Assembly (NCBI GenBank): GCA_944320135.1
Contig: CALUGI010000005.1
Coordinates: 1-64,000, forward strand
Length of the DNA stretch: 64,000 nucleotides
Direction of reading: 5' to 3'
DNA from: an uncultured Phocaeicola sp.
GTDB taxonomy: Bacteria; Bacteroidota; Bacteroidia; Bacteroidales; Bacteroidaceae
Shown: positions 55,520 through 64,000 of the stretch, piece by piece
Numbering within the stretch: position 1 is the stretch's first letter
How the letters are laid out: every line of letters begins with the position of its first letter
Position numbers and translations under genes: made by a program
Notes under the pieces: generated by a model
Databases searched by the model: none
What the model was told of the DNA's origin: nothing
Seen by the model: only the letters and a program-made list of their open reading frames with translations

Positions 55520-56260
55520 TCATTCCCTTGTTGCGCCTTTGGCCACCGTGCGGAACACTTCGTCCATCGTGGCGGCGCGGTACAGCCGTTTCAGCGCTGC
55601 CGGGCTGTCCAAGGCTTTGATGCGTCCGTCTGCCATGATGGATACGCGGCTGCAGTATTCGGCTTCGTCGAGATAGTGGGTGGTCACGAAGACGGTCATC
55701 CCTTCCGACGACGCCCGGTAAATCATTTCCCAGAACCTGCGCCGCGTGGCAGGGTCGACGCCTCCTGTCGGTTCGTCGAGGAACACGATGTCCGGCGAGT
55801 GCAGGGTGGCCGCCGTGAACGCCAATTTCTGTTTCCATCCGAGAGGTATCTCCCTCACGAGGACGTTCCGCATGTCTTCCATACCCAGCGTCCTGAACGC
55901 TTCGCCGGCCTTTTCCTTTATCTTTTTGGCGGGCATTCCGTAAATGGTGGCGAAAAGGTTCAGGTTCTCCCACACGGTCAGCTGTTCATAAAGCGAGAAC
56001 TTCTGGCTCATGTAGCCGATGTGCCGCTTGATTTCCTCCGCCTGTCGGAAAATGTCGTATCCGGCCACGGTTCCGCTGCCGGACGTAGGGTAGCTGAGTC
56101 CGCACAACATGCGCATGGCCGTGGTCTTGCCTGCGCCGTTCGCTCCTAAGAATCCGAATATCTCTCCCTTCTTTACCTGAAGGTTGATGCGGTCGACTGC
56201 GGTGAAGTCTCCGAACTTCTTCGTGAGTTCCTTCACAGATATTGCAATTTCCTTATCCAT
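55520..56260 (-). CDS. ABC transporter ATPase, efflux pump
   Basis: The 246-aa nucleotide-binding domain has Walker A FLGANGAGKTTAMRML, Q-loop YMSQKFSLYEQL, a signature-like IPLGWKQKLAFTAA (the LSGGQ position reads LGWKQ) and Walker B DIVFLDEPTGGVD, then VTTHYLDEAEYC as H-loop. It pairs with the ATPase gene upstream, which has the normal LSGGMKQK, so one composite site may be degenerate. Overlaps the upstream gene by 8 nt. Part of the TetR/TolC/HlyD/ABC operon. Confidence 0.93.
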   Translation of the reverse strand: MDKEIAISVKELTKKFGDFTAVDRINLQVKKGEIFGFLGANGAGKTTAMRMLCGLSYPTSGSGTVAGYDIFRQAEEIKRHIGYMSQKFSLYEQLTVWENLNLFATIYGMPAKKIKEKAGEAFRTLGMEDMRNVLVREIPLGWKQKLAFTAATLHSPDIVFLDEPTGGVDPATRRRFWEMIYRASSEGMTVFVTTHYLDEAEYCSRVSIMADGRIKALDSPAALKRLYRAATMDEVFRTVAKGATRE

Positions 56261-57164
56261 CGTTTTTAGCCAGTTTGATAAACAAGTCTTCTATGTTCCC
56301 TTTTGCCGGACGTATCCGGACTTCCGCCAGTCCGCTCTGTTCGAGCTTTCGGGCAGCTTCGTCCGGGTTGAACCCCTCGTCTGCCACAAGGTGCAGCGCG
56401 GCCCCGAAGGTGTAGCAGTCGTTTACGCCGGGATAACGCCGCAACGCTTCGAGAAGCGGATACATATCCCCGCACGATGCGCTGTAAAGGTTTCCGCCCA
56501 AGCCTTCAACCAACCTTTCCGGCGTGTCTGCGTCGAGAATCTTTCCTTTGTTGATGAGGGCAATCCGTTCGCATCGCTCGGCCTCGTCCATGTAGGAAGT
56601 GGACACAAGAATCGTGATTCCCCTTTCTTTCAGCGCGGGCAGCATGTCCCAGAACTCGCTTCGCGACACTGCGTCCACTCCGGTGGTCGGCTCGTCTAAA
56701 AACAGCACCTTGGGGCGGTGTATCAGCGCGCAGCTCAGCGCGAGCTTCTGCTTCATTCCTCCCGACAACGCCCCTGCCATACGGTCGGGAAACCTCGACA
56801 GCTGGCTGAAAATCGGAGCGATCAAGTCGAAGTTGTCCTTCACGTCAACGCCGAACAGCGATGCGAAAAAGTGCAGGTTCTCGCTGACGGTGAGGTCGGG
56901 GTAAAGGGAAAAGCGTTCGGGCATGTAGCCTATTTGGGTGCGCAGCTTTCTGAAGTCCCTTGCCACGTCTAATCCCGCCACTGCAGCCGTGCCTTCGTCG
57001 GGGGCGAGCAGGGTGGTCAGAATCTGGTGCAGCGTGGTCTTTCCTGCGCCGTCCGGCCCGATAAGCCCGAACACGGTGCCTTCCTCCACGGAGAACGTCA
57101 CGCGGTCGAGCGCAACGAGCTTTCCGTATCTTTTCGTGACGTTCCGGATTTCGATAGCGTTCAT
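56253..57164 (-). CDS. ABC transporter ATPase, efflux pump
   Basis: The 303-aa ATPase has Walker A LIGPDGAGKTTLHQIL, Q-loop YMPERFSLYPDL, signature ALSGGMKQKLALSCAL and Walker B KVLFLDEPTTGVD. A C-terminal accessory domain of about 80 aa follows, as in YbhF-type subunits. It follows the HlyD-like gene with a 4-nt overlap and probably forms a heterodimer with the next ATPase. Together with two permeases, the HlyD adaptor and TolC it makes a tripartite efflux pump. Confidence 0.93.
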   Translation of the reverse strand: MNAIEIRNVTKRYGKLVALDRVTFSVEEGTVFGLIGPDGAGKTTLHQILTTLLAPDEGTAAVAGLDVARDFRKLRTQIGYMPERFSLYPDLTVSENLHFFASLFGVDVKDNFDLIAPIFSQLSRFPDRMAGALSGGMKQKLALSCALIHRPKVLFLDEPTTGVDAVSRSEFWDMLPALKERGITILVSTSYMDEAERCERIALINKGKILDADTPERLVEGLGGNLYSASCGDMYPLLEALRRYPGVNDCYTFGAALHLVADEGFNPDEAARKLEQSGLAEVRIRPAKGNIEDLFIKLAKNDG

Positions 57165-58057
57165 AGGCGCACCTCTCCGTATTGGCCGAGTTTCAGCCGG
57201 CCGTCGTTCTTGACGGCAATCTTTACGGCATATACGAGGTTTGCCCTCGAATCGCGTGTCTGGACAGACTTGGGCGTGAACTCGCTTTCCTGCGCTATCC
57301 AGGTGATTGTGCCGGGGTATTCATACTGTTCGTCTCCGCCGAAGTCGGCGATGACCGTCACTTTTTGTCCGATCCGGATGTGCGCCAGCTGCGAGGCGGT
57401 GAAGTAACTCCGGAGATAGACGGCGTTCAAGTCGGCCATCTTGAAGAGCGGCCGGCCCGGAGCGGCGTATTCGCCCTGTTCGGCGTACTTCTGCAATACG
57501 GTTCCTGCAATCGGAGCGGCGATGCAGCTTTTGCGTATCTGTTCCTCTATCTGCTCCTTTTGGTATTGCAGGGCGGAGGCGCTTTCCGTGATGGAGCTGC
57601 GGTTCTTGTCGAGCGTGGAGAGCAGCCCCTCCAGCTGTCCGCGCAGGGTTCTCAGCAGTGCGGCCGCGTCGTCGCTCTGCTTGCGGGTGGCGGCTCCGTC
57701 GGCGAGCAGCCGTGAGATGCGGTCGCATTCGTTTTTCTGGTGGGCGATTTGCGACCTTAGCGCCGCCGCCTGCGCCGCGATGTCGGGCGACGATTTCTCG
57801 GCGGCCGCTCGCTGGCTTGACAGCTGCTTCCGCTGGAGCGCGAGCAAGGCTGTGTCCACTAATCCCACCTGCTGTCCGGCCTCGATGCTGTCTCCTTCGT
57901 TTATGCGGAACATCACGAGCTTCCCGCCCGTTTCTGCGGATACGGTCACTGCGTCGGCCTCGAAGATGCCTGTGGCGTCATACCTTTCTTTGTTCTGGCA
58001 GGAGGCCAATGCCGTCACGGTTGCGGCAAACAATGCTATCTTTTCTATCTTTTTCAT
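57161..58057 (-). CDS. HlyD/YbhG-type membrane fusion lipoprotein
   Basis: The 298-aa periplasmic adaptor has a lipobox (TALASC, Cys20), a biotinyl-lipoyl half (ETGGKLVMFRINEGDSIEAGQ), and a coiled-coil hairpin of about 120 residues (LALQRKQLSSQRAAAE to ALQYQKEQIEEQIRKS). The second lipoyl half (APIAGTVLQKYAEQGEYAAPG) and a beta-barrel domain follow. It links the ABC permeases to the outer-membrane TolC-like channel. It overlaps both neighbours by 4 nt. Confidence 0.94.
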   Translation of the reverse strand: MKKIEKIALFAATVTALASCQNKERYDATGIFEADAVTVSAETGGKLVMFRINEGDSIEAGQQVGLVDTALLALQRKQLSSQRAAAEKSSPDIAAQAAALRSQIAHQKNECDRISRLLADGAATRKQSDDAAALLRTLRGQLEGLLSTLDKNRSSITESASALQYQKEQIEEQIRKSCIAAPIAGTVLQKYAEQGEYAAPGRPLFKMADLNAVYLRSYFTASQLAHIRIGQKVTVIADFGGDEQYEYPGTITWIAQESEFTPKSVQTRDSRANLVYAVKIAVKNDGRLKLGQYGEVRL

Positions 58058-59337
58058 TTGTTCAGGGTGTATTTAAGTTGGCAAATGCTTTGAAGAAGCT
58101 GGATTTCATGATAGGATGCGGTGAGGCGGGCCTGCTTCTCGTCCGTCAGCTTGGCCAGCAATGCAGTGGCGTCGATTACTCCGTTGTCCAGTTGCGATTC
58201 GGCAGCCTTCCGCACGCTGGCGCGCAGTTCCACAATCCGGCCGTTTTCCTTCATTACGGCTTTCAGCTCGTCGATGCGGTCGAGCTGCGAACGTACCTTC
58301 AGGTTTGTATCGAACAGGAACACGTCGCGTTCTGCGGAGATGTCCTCCGACGAAAGTTTCAGTTTCAGCTTGTCGTTTTTCTTCGTGTAGAACGCGCCGA
58401 TGTTCCACGACACTTTCACTCCTGCAAGGAGGTTGAAGGAAAGGTCGCGGTTCGTCATGCTTTTGAAGTAGTCGAATCCCGGATAGCCGTACCAGGCTTG
58501 GGCGAACAGTCCGATTTTCGGCATCGTGCGTGCCGCGATGCTTGCGTTTTTGGCCTCGTTGGTTTTCAGCCGGGCCTCGAAGCGTCTCAGTTCCGGCCGT
58601 TCCGGCAACAGGTTTTGCGGGACGGACGCGTCGGGCTTCACTAACTCTTTCCCTGCAAGGCTTGTGCCGGTGAACGTTTCCAGCATCCTGCGGTAGCTTT
58701 TCGATGCGCTTTCGGCTTGGATGAGCTGTTGCGCGTTGCAGAGGAATTGCGCCTCCACCATGTCCACGTCGCTCTGCATGGCCGTTCCGTTCTTGCGCAT
58801 GGCGCGCAGCTTGTCGAGGCTGCTTTGGAGCAGCGTTTGCATGGCCCGTGTCTGTTCCGCCTGCTCTTCGATGAGCAGTATGCCGAAAAACAGGTTTTCC
58901 ACCCGCTCCCGGACGGCATAAAGCCGGACGTCCACGGCTGCCTGCCGTTCCGCGTTTTCGGCGCGTTCCGTCTTGCGTCTCGCTTTCGATGCGCCTCCGT
59001 CCCAAATTGTCTGGCTGATGTCCGCTCCTGCCTTGTACTGCCATTCGTCCAGTCCGGAGATGTCTGTGCCGGTCCGGCCCAGCATTTCCGACAAAGATTC
59101 GGGGAATGAAGGCGTTTCATTCTGCACGGTGCCCTGGGCATATAGGCTTATCTGGGGGAGCCAGCCCTTGTTGATGTCAGAAAGGTGTACGTCCTTCGTC
59201 CGGTTCAGCAAGTCGTATTTCCTGATAAGCGGGTAGTTCTCTTGCGCCAGTTCGACGCACCGTTCCAGAGTTGCCTGGGCGAAGGCGCAAACGCTTGCAG
59301 GCAACGACAAAATCAAAAGTACATACAGTCTTGTCAT
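58054..59337 (-). CDS. TolC-family outer-membrane channel
   Basis: The 427-aa protein has a signal peptide (about 1-20) and the two internally repeated helical-barrel halves typical of TolC. The first half starts LERCVELAQENYPLIRKYDL and the second has RPELRRFEARLKTNEAKNASI. It is the first structural gene after the TetR regulator, overlapping it by 4 nt, and forms the exit duct of the pump. The IAAARTMPKIGLFAQ-like segment and the low Cys content fit the family. Confidence 0.94.
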   Translation of the reverse strand: MTRLYVLLILSLPASVCAFAQATLERCVELAQENYPLIRKYDLLNRTKDVHLSDINKGWLPQISLYAQGTVQNETPSFPESLSEMLGRTGTDISGLDEWQYKAGADISQTIWDGGASKARRKTERAENAERQAAVDVRLYAVRERVENLFFGILLIEEQAEQTRAMQTLLQSSLDKLRAMRKNGTAMQSDVDMVEAQFLCNAQQLIQAESASKSYRRMLETFTGTSLAGKELVKPDASVPQNLLPERPELRRFEARLKTNEAKNASIAARTMPKIGLFAQAWYGYPGFDYFKSMTNRDLSFNLLAGVKVSWNIGAFYTKKNDKLKLKLSSEDISAERDVFLFDTNLKVRSQLDRIDELKAVMKENGRIVELRASVRKAAESQLDNGVIDATALLAKLTDEKQARLTASYHEIQLLQSICQLKYTLNK

Positions 59338-59966
59338 AGTCGGCTGATTTTGAGTTTTCCCAGTATGGTTTCCACATTTTCCTTCTTGCGCATTTCGAGG
59401 AATGCGTCGTAACTTTCATAAAGGTTGCCCACTGCGGCCTTCACTATCGGGGCCGCTATGAACGGAAACACGTTGAGCGACACGATGTCAATCAGCAGTA
59501 TCCGCGCGTCCGCCTGCCTGCAAAGCCCTTTTGCGGCGTATTCGTCGATTTCGTGCTGCAGGTTGTTCAGAAGGCTGCCTGCTATGTTCTGCACGTTCCC
59601 TAACATCTCTGCGCGTTCCGGGTGTGCAAACACTTCGTTCACGATGAACCTCGGCAAATCCCGGTTGGCTGAAATGAAGTCGAAGTGCCGTTCCACTCCT
59701 TGGCGGATTCTGTCTTCCAGCGGCAAGTCGCCGTCGCCTATGGCGCTCAGCACGATGTTTGCCAACGCATCTATCTTTTCCGATACAATCCGCTCAAAGA
59801 GCTTGTCTTTCGTGCGGAAGTAATAGTGGAGCATGGCGTGCGTCACCCCTGCCGCTTCTGCAATGGAAGCTGTTCTTGCGCCGGCGTATCCTTTTTCGAA
59901 GAACTCCTTTTCGGCCGCTTGGAGTATCCTTGTTTCCGTGTCTTGCGGGTGGTTCTGTTTGTCCAT
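59334..59966 (-). CDS. TetR-family repressor, first gene of the efflux operon
   Basis: The 210-aa regulator has the TetR N-terminal helix-turn-helix: RILQAAEKEFFEKGYAGARTASIAEAAGVTHAMLHYYFRTKDKLF. The C-terminal ligand domain is of the common AcrR type. Because it is the first gene of the seven-gene unit it most likely represses itself and the pump, and is released by the exported compound. A candidate operator (palindrome TAACAAAATTGTTA) lies 30 nt upstream of the start. Confidence 0.94.
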   Translation of the reverse strand: MDKQNHPQDTETRILQAAEKEFFEKGYAGARTASIAEAAGVTHAMLHYYFRTKDKLFERIVSEKIDALANIVLSAIGDGDLPLEDRIRQGVERHFDFISANRDLPRFIVNEVFAHPERAEMLGNVQNIAGSLLNNLQHEIDEYAAKGLCRQADARILLIDIVSLNVFPFIAAPIVKAAVGNLYESYDAFLEMRKKENVETILGKLKISRL

Positions 59967-59995
59967 GACGTTAGTCTTGTATTAACTTGATTGAT

Positions 59996-60009
59996 TAACA
60001 AAATTGTTA
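59996..60009. promoter_or_regulatory. Candidate TetR operator
   Basis: TAACAA-AA-TTGTTA is an inverted repeat with 6-bp perfect arms and a 2-bp centre. It lies just before the TetR gene start, where an autorepressor site is expected. No second copy is seen. Confidence 0.4.
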
Positions 60010-60175
60010 GTGCGAATCTATGCACTTTTCCGGAATCTGCAAAATGAAAGGCCTGGAAATGCAGACGAAAAGCCGGATTTTATGTCTTGTTAACGGCGGC
60101 GAACGTTTGTTTGCTTTTCCTGGCTTGAATTGTGCAAATCTGCGGATTCCCTGCAATAATCTCGCCGATTTTCCG

Positions 60176-60183
60176 TAAGTTTG
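60176..60183 (+). promoter_or_regulatory. -7 box of the DUF4286-ruvC-pullulanase unit
   Basis: TAAGTTTG matches TAnnTTTG exactly, 28 nt before the DUF4286 ATG. Confidence 0.65.
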
Positions 60184-60211
60184 CACCCGGATTAATCAAA
60201 AAGAAAGGCTT

Positions 60212-60517
60212 ATGTTGGTTTACAATACAACTTATCATGTAGAGATAGACGATGCGCGCAACTTCGTCATTTGGCTGAACGAATGCTACATCCCGGAGGC
60301 AGAACGGAGCGGGGAGCTGAAGAATCCGCGCATCCTCCGCATCTTGAGCCACAAGGAGCAGGACAGCGAATGCTTTTCGCTGCAATGGGAGGTGGAAGAC
60401 TCCGCCGCGCTGCACCGCTGGTTGGTGAAGGGAGGCGAGAGGCTGAACGAAGAGATTAAAAAGGCGTTCAAAGAGAAAGTAATCGGATTTCCGACTTTGA
60501 TGGAGGTAGTCAGGTGA
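60212..60517 (+). CDS. DUF4286 protein
   Basis: The 101-aa protein has the ferredoxin-like fold seen in DUF4286 ([22 protein letters not shown], then [22 protein letters not shown]). It is often next to ruvC in Bacteroidales, as here, where the stop overlaps the ruvC start by 4 nt. Its biochemical role is unknown; the link to a Holliday-junction nuclease is by position only. Confidence 0.9.
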   Translation: MLVYNTTYHVEIDDARNFVIWLNECYIPEAERSGELKNPRILRILSHKEQDSECFSLQWEVEDSAALHRWLVKGGERLNEEIKKAFKEKVIGFPTLMEVVR

Positions 60518-61083
60518 TACATCCGGTCAGAGAGAAGATTATTCTGGGCATCGACCCCGGAACGAACCTCATGGGCTACGGGGTGCTGAAGGTGACGGGC
60601 GTGAAGCCGCAAGTGATGGCCTTGGGAGTGGTCGACCTCCGCAAATGCAGCGATTCGTATCTGAAGCTGAAGCATATCTACGAGCGGGTGCAAGGCATCA
60701 TCGCCTCCTATCTGCCCGACGAACTGGCTATCGAAGCCCCCTTCTTCGGGAAGAACGTGCAGTCGATGCTGAAGTTGGGAAGGGCGCAAGGCGTGGCTAT
60801 TGTGGCGGCTCTGTGCCGCGACATACCCGTCACGGAGTACGCGCCTTTGAAAATCAAGCTCGCCATCACTGGAAACGGGCAGGCCAGCAAGGAGCAGGTG
60901 GCCGACATGCTGAAAAGGATGCTCCATATTCCGGATTCGGAGATGGGGCCTTTCCTCGATGCGACCGACGCGCTGGGAGCGGCCTATTGCCACTATCTCC
61001 AGATGGGGAGGCCGGAAGTGGAAAAGGCGTATTCCGGCTGGAAGGACTTCATCGCCAAAAATCCGGAAAGGATAAAGAGATAA
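60514..61083 (+). CDS. ruvC: Holliday junction resolvase RuvC
   Basis: RuvC cuts Holliday junctions after RuvAB branch migration. The 189-aa protein has the four acidic catalytic residues in [13 protein letters not shown] (Asp), [11 protein letters not shown] (Glu) and [14 protein letters not shown] (two Asp), plus the conserved [14 protein letters not shown] helix. The start is a GTG that overlaps the DUF4286 stop as GTGA. No upstream in-frame ATG fits. Confidence 0.97.
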   Translation: MIHPVREKIILGIDPGTNLMGYGVLKVTGVKPQVMALGVVDLRKCSDSYLKLKHIYERVQGIIASYLPDELAIEAPFFGKNVQSMLKLGRAQGVAIVAALCRDIPVTEYAPLKIKLAITGNGQASKEQVADMLKRMLHIPDSEMGPFLDATDALGAAYCHYLQMGRPEVEKAYSGWKDFIAKNPERIKR

Positions 61084-61099
61084 CGAAAGAAACGCAAGA

Positions 61100-63097
61100 A
61101 TGGATTTGAAACATTTGATTTTGATGTCGGTGCTGACGACTGCCGGATGCAGTTCTTCGCACCGGGGCGGGGAATTGCCGTTCGACGATTATCCCGTCTG
61201 CCGGGGAGAATGGGAAGAAATGCTCTATTCTCCTTCGTCTACCCGCTTTTCCTTGTGGGCGCCCACTGCGCAAGAGGTGCGGGTGCTGCTCTATGAAGAA
61301 GGGCAGGGAGGTTCGGCCTACACCATGATTCGGATGGAAGAGGGCGACGACGGGATGTGGAAGGCGGAAGCCGACGGCGACCTGAACGGAAAGTTCTACA
61401 CGTTCAACGTGAAGGTCGGCGACGTTTGGCTCGGAGACACGCCGGGTTTGAAGGCTAAGGCGGTGGGAGTTAACGGCAACAGGGCGGCGATTCTCGACAT
61501 GGATGCCACCGATCCCGAAGGATGGGAAGACGACAGGCGCCCGGCCATGCAAGCATTCTCCGACATGGTGATTTACGAGATGCACCACCGCGACTTCTCC
61601 ATCGATACGGTTTCCGGAATCAAGCACCGGGGAAAGTTTCTCGCCCTTGCCGAGCAGGGCACTGCCACGTATTTGGGAGAGAAGACGGGCATCGGCCATC
61701 TGAAGGAGCTTGGAGTGACCCATGTGCAGCTGCTTCCCTCGTTCGACTTCGCTACGGTGGACGAGACGCGCCTCGATGTGCCGCAATACAACTGGGGATA
61801 CGACCCGAAGAACTACAACGTCCCCGAAGGTTCCTATTCTACCGACCCCTACCGTCCCGACGTGCGCATCCGGGAGTTCAAGCAGATGGTGATGGCGCTG
61901 CACCGTGCGGGCATCCGCGTCATCATGGATGTGGTCTACAACCATACGGCTTCGGCGGAAGGCAGCAATTTCGAGCGCACCGTGCCGGGCTATTTCTACC
62001 GCCATACGGAGGACGGAAAGCTGGCCGACGCTTCCGGCTGCGGAAACGAGACGGCAAGCGAGCGCGCCATGATGAGGCGCTTCATGATAGAGTCGGCGTG
62101 CCATTGGGCAAGCGAGTACCATATCGACGGGTTCCGCTTCGACCTGATGGCCATCCACGACATCGAGACGATGAAAGAGATACGCGCCGCCCTCGACAAG
62201 ATAGACCCGACCATCTATATAGGAGGCGAGGGATGGGCGGCCGAAGCCCCGCAACTGCCCGAAGAACGGCTGGCTCTGAAGAAGAACATCGCGCGTATGC
62301 CGGGCATTGCGGCCTTCAGCGACGAATTTCGCGACAGCCTGCGCGGGGCATGGGGCGACGACTCGAAAGGAGCTTTCCTTGTCGGTCTGGAGGGGTTCTC
62401 GGAGGGCCTCAAGTTCGGGCTGGCGGGAGGCGTGGCCCATCCCCAAGTGGAGGCGGATTCCGCAGGCGGGCCGTTGCGCGATTGGGCGGGGCAACCGTCC
62501 CAGCTGATCAGCTACATGAGCTGCCACGACGACCTCTGCATCGCCGACCGCCTGAGCGCTACTCTGCCGGACGCTTCCGCAGACGAGAGGACTGCGCTGA
62601 TGAAGTTAGGGATGACCGCCGTGCTCGCCTCGCAAGGCATTCCGTTCATTTTTGCAGGCGACGAGGTGATGCGCAGCAAGTTCGGCGTGGCAAACTCATA
62701 CGCGAGTCCGGACAGCATCAATGCCATCGACTGGCGCAACAAGACCGCGCACCGCGACCTGTTCGACTACACCTGCGGGCTGATAGCCATGCGCAAGGCG
62801 CATCCGGCCTTCCGGATGGGCGATGCGGAACGGGTGCGCAGGCATTTGAAGTTCTTGGATACGCCGTCGGACAATGTGGTGGCTTTCCGTATCGAGGGAA
62901 ACCCTTGCGGCGATGCGTGGGCCAACGTGACGGTGGCGCTGAACGCGGGTGCGAGTCCTGCGGCAGTTGAAGTGCCGGAGGGCGAATACCGGGTGGTATG
63001 CCGTGACGGGAAGATAGACGCCGCAGCAGGGTTGGGCATGGTGAAGGGGAACGTTCTCGCCGTATCTCCGCACAGCGCGCTGATAGTGCATCAATGA
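61100..63097 (+). CDS. pulA: Type I pullulanase (GH13)
   Basis: The 665-aa enzyme cleaves alpha-1,6 linkages in pullulan and glycogen or starch branches. It is probably a lipoprotein (TTAGCS near the N-terminus, Cys14). A CBM48-like domain (RFSLWAPTAQEVRVLLY) precedes the GH13 barrel. Conserved regions are I VIMDVVYNHT, II GFRFDLMAIHD (catalytic Asp in FRFD), III YIGGEGWAAE (catalytic Glu) and IV YMSCHDD (transition-state Asp). The YNWGYDPKNYNVPEGSYSTDP segment is diagnostic of type I pullulanase. It starts 16 nt after ruvC and probably shares its promoter. Confidence 0.96.
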   Translation: MDLKHLILMSVLTTAGCSSSHRGGELPFDDYPVCRGEWEEMLYSPSSTRFSLWAPTAQEVRVLLYEEGQGGSAYTMIRMEEGDDGMWKAEADGDLNGKFYTFNVKVGDVWLGDTPGLKAKAVGVNGNRAAILDMDATDPEGWEDDRRPAMQAFSDMVIYEMHHRDFSIDTVSGIKHRGKFLALAEQGTATYLGEKTGIGHLKELGVTHVQLLPSFDFATVDETRLDVPQYNWGYDPKNYNVPEGSYSTDPYRPDVRIREFKQMVMALHRAGIRVIMDVVYNHTASAEGSNFERTVPGYFYRHTEDGKLADASGCGNETASERAMMRRFMIESACHWASEYHIDGFRFDLMAIHDIETMKEIRAALDKIDPTIYIGGEGWAAEAPQLPEERLALKKNIARMPGIAAFSDEFRDSLRGAWGDDSKGAFLVGLEGFSEGLKFGLAGGVAHPQVEADSAGGPLRDWAGQPSQLISYMSCHDDLCIADRLSATLPDASADERTALMKLGMTAVLASQGIPFIFAGDEVMRSKFGVANSYASPDSINAIDWRNKTAHRDLFDYTCGLIAMRKAHPAFRMGDAERVRRHLKFLDTPSDNVVAFRIEGNPCGDAWANVTVALNAGASPAAVEVPEGEYRVVCRDGKIDAAAGLGMVKGNVLAVSPHSALIVHQ

Positions 63098-63175
63098 CGC
63101 GCGGCAAGCCCGGCGGCCTGCAAAGGCGGAACTCGCAAATTCATAGACTTGACAACTTACAAACTTACAATACTT

Positions 63176-64000
63176 ATGCAGAATATAATAACGATAACGG
63201 ACGGGGTTACGCGAAATCCCGCCTACCGGATGCGCGAACCGGTGAACTTTGAACTCAAGGCGGGCGAACACGTGGCCATCGTAGGGCCGAACGGGGCAGG
63301 AAAGAGCCTGCTGGTGGACACGATAACGGGCCGCTATCCGCTTTTGATGAACGAGGTGGTTTACGACTTTTCGCCGTCTGAATCGAAAATGGCGTGCGAC
63401 AACATCAAATACATCACTTTCCGCGATTCCTACGGCGATTCGGACGCTACCTATTACTACCAGCAGCGATGGAATGCGCACGACATCGATGACACGCCCG
63501 TTGTGCGCGACCTGCTCCCGGAGTGCGCGGACGAAGAACTGCGTCGGGTGCTTTTCAACCTTTTCGGCGTGGAATCGATGCTCGACAAGCACATCATCCT
63601 GCTTTCGAGCGGAGAGCTGCGCAAGTTCCAGCTTACCAAAACGTTGCTGAGCGGTCCGCGCGTGCTTATCATGGACAACCCTTTCATCGGTCTCGACGCC
63701 AAGACGCGCGACTTGCTGCAGACGCTGCTGCGCAAACTGACGGAAATGACTTCCCTGCAAGTGGTTCTGGTGCTCTCGAAAACGGACGACCTTCCGGATT
63801 TCATCACCCATGTGGTGGTTGTGGAAGACCGGCACGTGATGCCGAAAGTCACCTTGCATGAGTATCTGGAGCGGCGTCCGGAAGTTCCCGTCCGCGTGCT
63901 GCCGGACGAAAAGCGGCAGCGTATCCTCAACCTGCCATACGCCGAAAACCTGTTCCATACGGAGCACATCGTCGACCTGAACAAGGTGAGCATCCGTTAC
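63176..64000 (+). CDS. ABC ATPase resembling ModF (partial, runs off the end)
   Basis: The 275 visible codons have Walker A VAIVGPNGAGKSLLVDTI, signature LLSSGELRKFQLTKTLL and Walker B RVLIMDNPFIGLD, followed by LQVVLVLSKTDD in place of the H-loop His. A second domain begins near the end. Tandem-ATPase proteins of the ModF type have this layout, without a permease domain. The window stops before the second Walker motifs. It begins 78 nt after the pullulanase gene. Confidence 0.85.
   Translation, partial: MQNIITITDGVTRNPAYRMREPVNFELKAGEHVAIVGPNGAGKSLLVDTITGRYPLLMNEVVYDFSPSESKMACDNIKYITFRDSYGDSDATYYYQQRWNAHDIDDTPVVRDLLPECADEELRRVLFNLFGVESMLDKHIILLSSGELRKFQLTKTLLSGPRVLIMDNPFIGLDAKTRDLLQTLLRKLTEMTSLQVVLVLSKTDDLPDFITHVVVVEDRHVMPKVTLHEYLERRPEVPVRVLPDEKRQRILNLPYAENLFHTEHIVDLNKVSIRY

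Overview
The window is a GC-rich (roughly mid-50s %) chromosomal segment of a Bacteroidales bacterium, most likely a Bacteroidaceae-type gut commensal. The gene content points there: a LemA/TPM pair, the coaX–OMP–TPR–lptC–CorC–PpiD block, DUF4105, DUF4286, a fused two-domain MazG, secA behind an AP-superfamily gene, and lipoproteins with LAAC-type lipoboxes. So do the promoters, many of which carry the Bacteroidetes -7 box TAnnTTTG, several with a TTG/TTTG -33 box. The species cannot be named from the sequence.

Layout. 0–2 kb: thiS-thiE-thiG on the minus strand behind a TPP riboswitch. 2–8 kb: a giant double-module sensor kinase, its response regulator and a short membrane protein. 8–27 kb: housekeeping genes (thioredoxin-family lipoprotein, APH-fold kinase, M20 dipeptidase, aroC, LemA/TPM, lepA, an envelope operon from coaX to a PpiD-like foldase, DUF4105, and an alkaline-phosphatase-like protein that seems to have lost its active site). 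27.5–30.8 kb: secA. 30.9–36.4 kb: an accessory island made of a promoter-driven, terminator-ended candidate structured RNA, then three AT-rich genes (SAM methyltransferase, very short UvrD-like helicase, 692-aa unknown protein) and a DUF1848 protein overlapping the last. This is the best candidate for an undescribed, defence-like system. 36.7–41.3 kb: DUF6340-like lipoprotein, acidic small protein, MBL hydrolase, a 31-codon sORF and an OmpA-family protein.

41.4–48.2 kb is a second accessory region. It holds an S24/S26 peptidase, a 67-aa precursor-like peptide with a lipoprotein, two overlapping small ORFs, an HPr-kinase-like P-loop protein, an ABC exporter and a PqqD/RRE protein. Together they look like peptide maturation and export. 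MITE-like and palindromic repeats sit between them. 48.3–51.5 kb contains a chimeric valS: the native GC-rich gene ends in an AT-rich foreign 3' end followed by a 123-aa cargo gene, and the displaced native 3' end survives as a 48-codon remnant.

51.5–64 kb returns to core genes: patatin, mazG, a seven-gene TetR/TolC/HlyD/ABC efflux operon, DUF4286, ruvC, a type I pullulanase and the start of a ModF-like ABC ATPase. I see no tRNA, rRNA, CRISPR array, transposase or integrase.
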